Shown: positions 1-5,230 of the stretch, piece after piece
Numbering within the stretch: the stretch's first letter is position 1
How the letters are laid out: each line of letters begins with the position of its first letter
From: Lysobacteraceae bacterium
Lineage (GTDB): Bacteria > Pseudomonadota > Gammaproteobacteria > Xanthomonadales > Xanthomonadaceae
DNA length: 5,230 nt
Direction of reading: 5' to 3'
NCBI GenBank assembly: GCA_028293685.1
Contig: JAQGOI010000181.1
Location: 1-5,230 of the forward strand
Translations under genes and position numbers: made by a program
Notes under the pieces: generated by a model
Databases searched by the model: none
Told to the model about the DNA's origin: nothing
What the model saw: only the letters and a program-made list of their open reading frames with translations

Positions 1-1214
1 GCCCTGCCGAACACGAGCGATGCGTTGTTGCCGCCGAAACCGAACGAGTTGTTCATTGCGTAGCGCAGTTCGCCTCGTGCATTGCCAAAGCGGATCTGTG
101 CGCCGCAGGCCGGATCGACCTGCTCGCTGTTGAGCGTTCCCGGCAGCTGCCCATCCTCCAGCGCAATCAGCGCGAACACCGATTCCACAATCCCCGCCGC
201 CCCGAGCGTATGCCCGGTCCAGCCCTTGGTCGAACTGGCGTGCAACGTCTCCGGGAACAGCGCGGCGACCGCGCGCGCCTCGACCGCATCGTTGGCCGGC
301 GTGGCCGTGCCGTGCAGGTTGAGGTAGCCGACGTCCGCCGCATCGATCCCGGCGCGCAGCAGCGCATCGCGCATCGCCAGTCGCGCTCCGAGGCCTTCGG
401 GATGCGGCGTCGACATATGGTGGGCATCGCTGGATTCGCCGTAACCGCGAAGCTGCAGGCCGCGACCGGCATCGCCGCGCTCGAGCACCGCAAAACCGCC
501 GGCCTCTCCCAGCGACAAGCCGTCGCGCGCGACATCGAACGGGCGACACGCGTGCCCGGACACCAGGCCCAGCGCGTTGAACCCGTACAGGACGCTGCCG
601 CACAACGTGTCCACGCCACCGACCAGCGCGGCATCGACAACGCCCGCCTGGATCAGGCGCGCCGCCTGCGCGAAGACCTTTGCGCTGGACGAACAGGCGG
701 TCGCCACGGTGACGCACGGACCGCGCAGGCCGGTGAACTCTCGCACGAAGTCGCCGAGCGAATGCGGCGTATGCACGATGGCGCGCTGCTGGTCCGGCTG
801 GAACTGGAGCGATCCATCCGCGCCTGTGCGCGACGCGACGTAAGCCGCTTCGGTCTCGCCGATGCTGGCGGTTGAGGTGCCGAGCACCAGGGCCACGCGT
901 TCGACCCCGTAACGCTCGCGGACGCCAGCCAGGACATCCAGCACATCGTCCTGTTGCAGTGCCAGCAACGCCAGGCGGTTGTTGCGGCATTCCCATTGCG
1001 CGTACGCGGGCGGCAGCGCGGCTTGCTCCAGGCCGTCGACGCGACCGATCCAGGTGTCCAGCGCGGCATCGCCGAAATCATTGCGACGCAACCCGCTGGT
1101 GCGCGTGCGCAAGGCATCGGACTGGGCGGCGCGACCGCGGCCCAGCGCCGTCGTCGCGGTATAGGCGCGGATCGCCAGCGGTGGCATCAGGGACAACGAC
1201 GGCGTTGGCGGCAC
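1..1214 (-). CDS. Beta-ketoacyl-ACP synthase, aryl-polyene (xanthomonadin) type; 3' end cut by window
   Basis: Condensing enzyme of the FabB/FabF thiolase fold; it would extend an ACP-bound chain with malonyl-ACP in the cytoplasm. The frame is open from the left edge. Numbering from the Met at 1187, I see the nucleophile Cys165 in TACSSSA, His292 in LHGTATPAND, Lys321 and His326 in KGWTGHTLGAAG, and the C-terminal glycine loop NSFGFGGNNASLVF at 380-393, so the triad is complete. The last in-window residue is about 395 and family members end just after this loop, so only a few residues are lost. Stretches such as CRNN, GTSTASIG, GESSDAHH and STPHPEG recall the ketosynthases of aryl-polyene clusters more than housekeeping FabF; this is from memory, not a search. 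Start choice: GTG at 1214 has GGAG six bases upstream; in-frame ATGs at 1253 (weak AGGG) and 1187 (no visible Shine-Dalgarno, but closest to the usual N-terminus) are alternatives. Divergent from the YdcF gene. Ketosynthase call is firm, pigment role probable. Confidence 0.92.
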   Translation of the reverse strand, partial: MPPTPSLSLMPPLAIRAYTATTALGRGRAAQSDALRTRTSGLRRNDFGDAALDTWIGRVDGLEQAALPPAYAQWECRNNRLALLALQQDDVLDVLAGVRERYGVERVALVLGTSTASIGETEAAYVASRTGADGSLQFQPDQQRAIVHTPHSLGDFVREFTGLRGPCVTVATACSSSAKVFAQAARLIQAGVVDAALVGGVDTLCGSVLYGFNALGLVSGHACRPFDVARDGLSLGEAGGFAVLERGDAGRGLQLRGYGESSDAHHMSTPHPEGLGARLAMRDALLRAGIDAADVGYLNLHGTATPANDAVEARAVAALFPETLHASSTKGWTGHTLGAAGIVESVFALIALEDGQLPGTLNSEQVDPACGAQIRFGNARGELRYAMNNSFGFGGNNASLVFGR

Positions 1215-1220
1215 GCACGG

Positions 1221-1224
1221 CTCC
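1221..1224 (-). promoter_or_regulatory. Ribosome binding site supporting GTG start of the ketosynthase
   Basis: On the minus strand GGAG lies six bases before an in-frame GTG at 1214-1212. It is the best Shine-Dalgarno match among the candidate starts of this gene. The ATG at 1187 has none that I can see, and the ATG at 1253 has only AGGG at a spacing of about five. This favours but does not prove the GTG start. Confidence 0.4.
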
Positions 1225-1279
1225 GGTAGCATTTCGACGGCCCGGCGCGCCATGCGCGCCCTGGAACCCAAGGAAAAGA

Positions 1280-1285
1280 AGTATA
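1280..1285 (-). promoter_or_regulatory. Candidate -10 box for the ketosynthase gene
   Basis: Reading the minus strand, TATACT lies in a short A/T-rich island (about 1269-1287) within otherwise G/C-rich DNA. It matches five of six bases of the sigma-70 -10 consensus. Transcription would begin near 1273, about 20 bases before the ATG at 1253 and 59 before the GTG at 1214. I see no good -35 hexamer at spacings of 16 to 18, so this is a half-site only. The same island could also serve the divergent YdcF gene, where TATAGC on the plus strand is a poorer match. Confidence 0.35.
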
Positions 1286-1330
1286 GCCAGCGTCCCGGAA
1301 CGGGAGCCGTGCAAGGCCTACAGTCACCGC

Positions 1331-2065
1331 ATGTCCAGCCGCAAAAACCACCGCTTGGCCCTGCTCGGGGACGGCGACGTCCTGCACAGCGGCTGCATCG
1401 CCGCCGCCGCCTGCGTGCTCAGCGCCGGTCTGGTCTATGTCGGATATCTGATCCATGTGGTGCGCGTGGCACGGCAGGCGCCGTGCCGGCCTGAACAAGG
1501 CGATTGCGTGCTGTTGTTCGGCAAGCACGCCCCTCACGGGCGCATCGATCGCGATTTCCAGGCCCGCCTGGATCGCGCGGTGTCGCAGTGGAACGCCCGC
1601 CGGCCGTCGCGCGTGGTGCTGCTTGGAGGCGGCGCCGACGGCGAGGCCACCGAGGCCGAGATCGCACGCGTCGCCCTGCTGGCCGGCGGGCTGGACGCGC
1701 ATGTGCCGCTGCAACTCGAAGGACGATCGCGCGACACTTTGCAGAACCTGCGCAATGCGCGCGAATTGCTGCGCACAGGGGCCCAGCGCCTGATGGCCGC
1801 GGTGGCCCCGGCCGTGGATGCAGCCCCGGGCGCATTGCCGCGCGTCACCCTGCTCACCAACCGCTACCACCTGGCGCGTTGCGCCCTGTTTGCCCGTCAG
1901 CTGGGTCTGGACTGGGAACTGTGCGCCGCCGAGCCGCGCCTACCGCTGGGTCCGCGCACCCTGTTACGCCTGGCCGGCGAAGCCGCCTATGTCTGCTGGT
2001 CCGACATCGGCACGCGCTGGGCGCGCCTGATCCGCAACCAGCGGATGCTGGCGCGGGTGACCTGA
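1331..2065 (+). CDS. YdcF/DUF218 family membrane-anchored protein
   Basis: A 244-residue protein of the YdcF (DUF218, ElyC/SanA-like) family. The biochemical function is generally unknown; some relatives affect envelope polysaccharide or peptidoglycan metabolism. The N-terminus is basic (MSSRKNHR), followed by a hydrophobic segment at about residues 21-43 that should be a single membrane anchor; basic residues flank it on both sides, so the topology is unclear. The domain then runs from about 58 to 215. Family hallmarks are the first strand CVLLFGK (59-65), the second strand VVLLGGGADGEATEAE (95-110), the signature RSRDTLQNLRNA (132-143) and the strand LLTNRYHLARC (174-184), whose His180 and Arg183 match the usual H-x-x-R pattern. 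ATG 1331 is chosen because it sits just before the anchor; the frame is open further upstream but that part reads as antisense of the ketosynthase. Only a distant AAGG is seen as a Shine-Dalgarno. It is divergent from the ketosynthase and converges on ctpA, so it is probably its own transcript. Confidence 0.88.
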   Translation: MSSRKNHRLALLGDGDVLHSGCIAAAACVLSAGLVYVGYLIHVVRVARQAPCRPEQGDCVLLFGKHAPHGRIDRDFQARLDRAVSQWNARRPSRVVLLGGGADGEATEAEIARVALLAGGLDAHVPLQLEGRSRDTLQNLRNARELLRTGAQRLMAAVAPAVDAAPGALPRVTLLTNRYHLARCALFARQLGLDWELCAAEPRLPLGPRTLLRLAGEAAYVCWSDIGTRWARLIRNQRMLARVT

Positions 2066-2080
2066 AACCCGACCCGGGCG

Positions 2081-2101
2081 GGGCTGGTCGAAGCTCAGCC
2101 C
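2081..2101. terminator. Weak hairpin at the convergent ends of the YdcF and ctpA genes
   Basis: GGGCTG at 2081-2086 is perfectly complementary to CAGCCC at 2096-2101, giving a six-bp stem with a nine-base loop. It lies between two converging stop codons and overlaps the TGA of the S41 protease gene (2097-2095). There is no T-run on either side, so it is not a classical intrinsic terminator. It may slow polymerase from both directions, or it may be chance in G/C-rich DNA. Confidence 0.25.
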
Positions 2102-3435
2102 GCTGTCCTGGCCGATGGCACGGCCGCGATCTGTTTCTTCAATTCGGCGAGCGCCGCCGCGATGGGGGCGTCGCCGTCGAGGACGTCGCCGGCGTTGCTG
2201 CCAGCCTCGCCTTCGCCGTCGCCGCGCAGATGGCCAGGCAACAGTGCTTCGGTGTAGTCGGCATGGCCGCCGTTGACGGCGTTGGTGGCCGGATGCAGCA
2301 CCACGTCCGGCCCGATGCCGCGCGCCTGGATGGATTTGCCGTTGGGCGTGTAGTAACGCGCGGTCGTCAATTTGATCGAGTCGCCGTTGTCCAGTGGCAG
2401 CAGGGTCTGCACCGAACCCTTGCCGAAGGTGCGGCTGCCGACGACGCGCGCGCGATGGTTGTCTGCCAGCGCGCCGGCCAGCACCTCGGCGGCGCTGGCC
2501 GATCCCGCATCGACCAGCACCACCAGCGGTGCCTTGAGCAGGCGATCACCGGGCGTCGCGCGGAATTCGCTGTCGCTCATCGCCAGCCGTCCACGGGTGC
2601 TGACGATTCTGCCGCTGTCGAGCAGGTCGTCGGCGATCTGTACCGCCGAGGTCAGCAATCCCCCCGGGTTGCTGCGCAGGTCCAGCACCAGGCCCGACAG
2701 GTGCCTGCCCGGCGCGGTGGTCGCGGCCTGGGCCTGCAGCGCGTCCAGCTGGCGCTCGAAATCGGCCGCGGTGTCGGCCTGGAATGCGGCCACGCGCACG
2801 TATCCATAGCCGGGTTCCAGCATGCGGCTGCGCACGCTGGCGATCCGTATGGTCTCGCGCTGCAGGGTCACGTCGAAGGGCTTGGGCAGGCCGACGCGAA
2901 CCAGGGTCAGCATGACCTTGCTCCCGGGAGGGCCGCGCAGTGGTCCCTGGGAATCGTCATCCTCGCCGGACACCGGCTTGCCGTTGACCGCGGTGATGAT
3001 GTCGCCCGAGCGGATGCCGGCGCGCGCGGCCGGGGTGTCGTCGATCGCCGACACGATCTTGATGGTGCCGTCGGGCTGCAACTGCACCTCGACGCCGATG
3101 CCGGCATACGCGCCCTGGGTTTCCTCGTCGAAGGCCTGCGCATCGCTCTTGACCAGGTACGCACTGTGCGGATCCAGGTCGCCCAGCAGGCCCTTGACCG
3201 CCGACTGCATGAGTTTCCGGTCGTCGACCGGATCGACGTAGGCCTGCCTGACGGTGTTGTACACACTGACGTACCGCCTGATTTCATCGAGCGGCACCTT
3301 GCTGGTCGCCGTGGCGGCGGCGTCGGGATCGTCGCTGGATGCGACCGTGGCCGGTGCGTCCGGCGGCACGCCCTGGCTGTAGGCAGGCGACAGCGGCACG
3401 ATGAGGAACAGCGCAATCCACGGGCGCAAACGCAT
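2095..3435 (-). CDS. ctpA: S41 family C-terminal processing protease (CtpA-like), secreted
   Basis: A 446-residue PDZ serine protease that would cleave periplasmic proteins near their C-termini. Residues 1-20 form a signal peptide (basic MRLR, hydrophobic core IALFLIVPL, likely cut after AYS). A linker rich in Ala, Asp and Pro follows, then a helical region, then the PDZ domain at about 108-182 (AYAGIGVEV to DIITAVNGKPVSG), then the S41 core. Motifs DLRSNPGGLL (252-261), GSASAAE with Ser314, and TFGKGSVQ with Lys339 and Gln343 give the complete Ser-Lys catalytic set of the family. The last 60 or so residues include an acidic, Gly-rich stretch (about 404-424) before a short helix. ATG 3435 is chosen because it has GGAG seven bases upstream and starts directly at the signal peptide; in-frame ATGs at 3489 and 3513 would add a polar extension. 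It follows envC, as in Pseudomonas aeruginosa, where CtpA works with the lipoprotein LbcA to degrade peptidoglycan endopeptidases. The same role here is inferred from the family and the neighbour. Confidence 0.93.
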   Translation of the reverse strand: MRLRPWIALFLIVPLSPAYSQGVPPDAPATVASSDDPDAAATATSKVPLDEIRRYVSVYNTVRQAYVDPVDDRKLMQSAVKGLLGDLDPHSAYLVKSDAQAFDEETQGAYAGIGVEVQLQPDGTIKIVSAIDDTPAARAGIRSGDIITAVNGKPVSGEDDDSQGPLRGPPGSKVMLTLVRVGLPKPFDVTLQRETIRIASVRSRMLEPGYGYVRVAAFQADTAADFERQLDALQAQAATTAPGRHLSGLVLDLRSNPGGLLTSAVQIADDLLDSGRIVSTRGRLAMSDSEFRATPGDRLLKAPLVVLVDAGSASAAEVLAGALADNHRARVVGSRTFGKGSVQTLLPLDNGDSIKLTTARYYTPNGKSIQARGIGPDVVLHPATNAVNGGHADYTEALLPGHLRGDGEGEAGSNAGDVLDGDAPIAAALAELKKQIAAVPSARTAG

Positions 3436-3442
3436 GCTGGTA

Positions 3443-3446
3443 CTCC
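3443..3446 (-). promoter_or_regulatory. Ribosome binding site fixing the start of the ctpA gene
   Basis: On the minus strand GGAG stands seven bases before the ATG at 3435-3433. It decides in favour of this start over the in-frame ATGs at 3489 and 3513, which would put a charged, polar extension in front of the signal peptide. Confidence 0.6.
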
Positions 3447-3557
3447 GGGGCAAAGGGGCGTTGGACCGAATGTCGGGCGTCGGGTTCATCGGATCATGCT
3501 GGCACGGGCGCATCGCCGCCGTGACCGCGGACCGCCTCGATCGTGGCTGCGATCAAC

Positions 3558-4787
3558 TCAGTTTCTCTGCAGCCAGCCCATCGGATCGACCGGCTGGCCG
3601 TTGCGGCGCAACTCGAAGTACAGCCCCGGCTTGTCCTGGCCACCGGAATTGCCGACGCTGGCGACCGCGTCGCCACGCTGGATGCTGTCGCCGACATCGC
3701 GCAGCAAGGCTTCGTTGTGGGCATACAGGCTCATGTTGCCGTTGCCGTGGTCGATGATCAGGATCAGGCCGTAGCCTTTCATCCAGTCGGCGAACACCAC
3801 CCGCCCGTTGGCGACGGCCTTGACCGGCGTGCCGAGCGACGCGGCGATCAGCACGCCCTGGCTGGTGCCGCCATCGGGCAGGGCGCCGCCGAACCGTGCG
3901 AGCAGCGTTCCGGTCACCGGCCAGCTCAGCCCGCCGACATGCAGCGGCGCGGCATTGGCGATCACCGGTGCCGGGGGCCGCGGCCGCATGCGCGGACCAG
4001 GCGTGCTGCTGGCGGCAGAAGCCGCATCGCGCGCGGCCCGCGCCGCAGCCGCCTTGCGCTGCGCTTCACGTGCGGCGGCGGCACGGAGTTGCGCCAGCAG
4101 CTGTTCCAGCCCGCGGGCGTCGCGGCTCAGTGCCTGCTCGCGATCGGCACGGTCGCGATAACGCTGGTCCAGTTCCGCCACCGCCGCCACCTGCGCGGCG
4201 CGATCGCGCTGCAGCTGCGCCAGCTGCATGCGCTGGGCGACTTTGGTCTGCGCCAGTTGGCTGCGTGTCTGCGTGATCTGCTGCTCCACCGCGTCGAGCG
4301 CCTGCAACTGGCTGGTGAGATCCGCGATGCGCCGGGCGCGGTCGCGCTGCAGATAGCGATGCAGGGTCAGCGTGCGGCTGGCGTCGGCGACACGATCCTG
4401 CGCAAGCAGCAACTGCAACGGTGCCGACACCGGGACGGCATAAGCCGCACGCAGCAGGCCGGCAAGTTCCTGCCGTTGCCCGCCGAGCGTCGATTGCAGG
4501 AGCTGCCGACGCTGTTGCAGGTCCTGCAGCGATGACTGCTGCCGCGCCAGCTGCACTTCGGTGTCGTTGAGTGCACGGCCCGAATGGCCCAGCTGTACGT
4601 CGGCACTGCGCAGCTGGCGCGAGGCATCGCTGCGCTGTCCCGCGATCTGCTGGCGCTGCGACGCGACATCCTTGATTTCGCGCTGGATGCGCTCGAGCTT
4701 GCGTTGCGCCTCGCGGCTGCTCTGCGCGCTCGCGCAGCCGATGGCCAGCACCAGCAGCGTTGCGATCCCGGCGTAGCGGCGCTGCAT
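3558..4787 (-). CDS. envC: EnvC-type murein hydrolase activator with degenerate LytM (M23) domain
   Basis: A 409-residue periplasmic protein. E. coli EnvC is recruited by FtsEX and switches on the amidases AmiA and AmiB to split septal peptidoglycan; the same role is likely here. Residues 1-22 are a signal peptide (core IATLLVLAIG, cleavage probably after ASA). A long Gln/Arg/Ala/Leu-rich coiled coil spans about 24-255, with the usual break near AAYAVPVSAPLQLLLAQD (115-132). A Pro-rich linker (about 260-282) leads to the LytM domain at 287-405. The zinc ligands of active M23 enzymes are lost: Ser309 and Leu313 stand where HxxxD would be, and Tyr390 replaces the last His in LYFELRR. Only His357 (SLYAHN) is kept. 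This matches E. coli EnvC, which has SLYGYN and SLYFEIRR, so the protein should be an activator, not a hydrolase. ATG 4787 is preferred over the adjacent in-frame TTG at 4790 because it forms a TGATG junction with gpmI. The ctpA gene follows 122 bp downstream. Confidence 0.95.
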   Translation of the reverse strand: MQRRYAGIATLLVLAIGCASAQSSREAQRKLERIQREIKDVASQRQQIAGQRSDASRQLRSADVQLGHSGRALNDTEVQLARQQSSLQDLQQRRQLLQSTLGGQRQELAGLLRAAYAVPVSAPLQLLLAQDRVADASRTLTLHRYLQRDRARRIADLTSQLQALDAVEQQITQTRSQLAQTKVAQRMQLAQLQRDRAAQVAAVAELDQRYRDRADREQALSRDARGLEQLLAQLRAAAAREAQRKAAAARAARDAASAASSTPGPRMRPRPPAPVIANAAPLHVGGLSWPVTGTLLARFGGALPDGGTSQGVLIAASLGTPVKAVANGRVVFADWMKGYGLILIIDHGNGNMSLYAHNEALLRDVGDSIQRGDAVASVGNSGGQDKPGLYFELRRNGQPVDPMGWLQRN

Positions 4788-4789
4788 CA
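4785..4789 (-). promoter_or_regulatory. TGATG stop-start overlap of gpmI and envC
   Basis: On the minus strand the TGA of gpmI (4789-4787) and the ATG of envC (4787-4785) share one A. Only a weak GGA lies four bases before the ATG, so envC is probably translated by ribosomes that terminate on gpmI and re-initiate. It shows that the two genes share a transcript. An in-frame TTG at 4790 is a possible alternative start. Confidence 0.6.
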
Positions 4790-5230
4790 ATCCGTTTCGA
4801 ACAGGCTGCGCCCGCTCATTTCGGCGGGCTTTGCCAGGCCCAGCAGATCCAGCAATGTCGGCGCGACGTCGCGCAGCGAGCCGCCGTCGCGCAACCGCGC
4901 ATCGCGCTCGCCGACGTAGACCAGCGGCACCGGCCCGACCGTGTGCGCGGTGTGCGGCTGACCGGTGACCGGGTCGCGCATCATCTCGACATTGCCGTGG
5001 TCGGCGGTGATCAGCATCGCGCCCGCGGCAGCCAACACCGCATCGGTGACGGCGCCGATCGCGAGGTCGACGGCTTCCGTCGCCTGGATCGCCGCCGCCA
5101 GGTCGCCGGTGTGCCCGACCATGTCCGGGTTGGCGATGTTGCAGATGATCGCGTCGAAACGGCCGCCGCCGATCGCCTCGACCAGCCGCGCCGACAATTC
5201 CGGCAGGCTCATCTGCGGCTGCAGGTCGTA
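4787..5230 (-). CDS. gpmI: 2,3-bisphosphoglycerate-independent phosphoglycerate mutase, C-terminal part
   Basis: Interconverts 3-phosphoglycerate and 2-phosphoglycerate in glycolysis and gluconeogenesis; a cytoplasmic, manganese-dependent enzyme of the alkaline phosphatase superfamily. The window holds the last 147 residues; about 365 N-terminal residues of a typical 510 lie beyond the right edge, including the phosphorylated serine. Visible, counting from the Met at 5212, are YDLQPQMS at the edge, then NPDMVGHTG with metal ligands Asp30 and His34, TADHGN with Asp71 and His72, and PHTAHT with His90; these correspond to Asp403, His407, Asp444, His445 and His462 of the Bacillus stearothermophilus enzyme. 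The C-terminus (DVAPTLLDLLGL, then MSGRSLF) is the normal family ending. The Met at 5212 is internal, not a start, because the conserved frame continues to the edge. First visible gene of the gpmI-envC-ctpA row; its stop overlaps the envC start by one base. Confidence 0.97.
   Translation of the reverse strand, partial: YDLQPQMSLPELSARLVEAIGGGRFDAIICNIANPDMVGHTGDLAAAIQATEAVDLAIGAVTDAVLAAAGAMLITADHGNVEMMRDPVTGQPHTAHTVGPVPLVYVGERDARLRDGGSLRDVAPTLLDLLGLAKPAEMSGRSLFETD

Noticed and set aside
210..875. Plus-strand open frame of 221 codons, and minus-strand frames at 167-640 and 653-1117
   Set aside because: All are shadows of the ketosynthase frame, which has the catalytic motifs. Their products are Arg/Ala-rich with no domain signal.
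872..1330. Possible N-terminal extension of the YdcF protein (frame open from 872)
   Set aside because: This part is antisense to the ketosynthase, is rich in Arg and Pro, and has no domain. The natural start is ATG 1331, just before the membrane anchor.
2068..2082. CCCG/CGGG pairing in the gap between the YdcF and ctpA genes
   Set aside because: The four-bp stem is shorter than the alternative hairpin at 2081-2101, and there is no T-tract.
3539..3554. GATCG-(6)-CGATC inverted repeat just after the envC stop
   Set aside because: A five-bp stem without a T-run is too weak to call a terminator, and such short repeats are expected by chance. The 122-bp envC-ctpA gap shows no clear promoter either.
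1504..3774. A very long plus-strand open frame (756 codons) across the YdcF gene and antisense to ctpA
   Set aside because: Its codons lie in exact register with ctpA on the other strand, where G/C-rich third positions suppress stop codons. The translation has no recognisable domain and is rich in Arg, Ala and Gly, while ctpA shows clear S41 and PDZ motifs.
3543..4535. Plus-strand open frame of 330 codons opposite envC
   Set aside because: It is antisense to the well-supported envC coding region. Its apparent repeats mirror the coiled coil of EnvC.

Overview
The window looks like a chromosomal segment of a high-GC gammaproteobacterium, most likely from the Xanthomonadaceae (Lysobacter, Luteimonas or Xanthomonas type). 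This is an inference from the strong G/C bias, the gpmI-envC-ctpA gene order known from gammaproteobacteria, and a ketosynthase that resembles those of aryl-polyene/xanthomonadin pigment clusters. I see no RNA gene, CRISPR array, insertion sequence or phage gene. The two edge genes are cut by the window.

Layout from left to right: (1) A nearly complete beta-ketoacyl-ACP synthase lies on the minus strand from the left edge to about 1214. Only its last few residues are missing. It has an intact Cys-His-His triad. (2) A divergent intergenic region of about 115 bp (1215-1330) carries a short A/T-rich island with a plausible -10 box for the ketosynthase. (3) A plus-strand gene, 1331-2065, encodes a membrane-anchored YdcF/DUF218 protein. 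(4) A 29-bp convergent gap follows, with a small hairpin across the end of the next gene. (5) Three minus-strand genes, read from the right edge leftwards, are gpmI (C-terminal part only), envC and a ctpA-like S41 protease. gpmI and envC share one base (TGATG); envC and ctpA are 122 bp apart.

How the genes work together: gpmI is a glycolytic enzyme. EnvC is a periplasmic coiled-coil activator of cell-wall amidases, with a degenerate and therefore non-catalytic LytM domain. CtpA is a secreted PDZ serine protease of the carboxyl-terminal processing family, which in Pseudomonas controls the level of peptidoglycan endopeptidases. envC and ctpA together suggest a small module for controlled wall hydrolysis. 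The ketosynthase and the YdcF protein belong to a separate, divergent unit. The ketosynthase probably elongates the polyene chain of a yellow membrane pigment, and the YdcF protein is a neighbour of unknown function. I found no convincing undescribed system. The most interesting points are the identity of the ketosynthase, the YdcF protein beside it, and the non-catalytic EnvC next to a wall-related protease.
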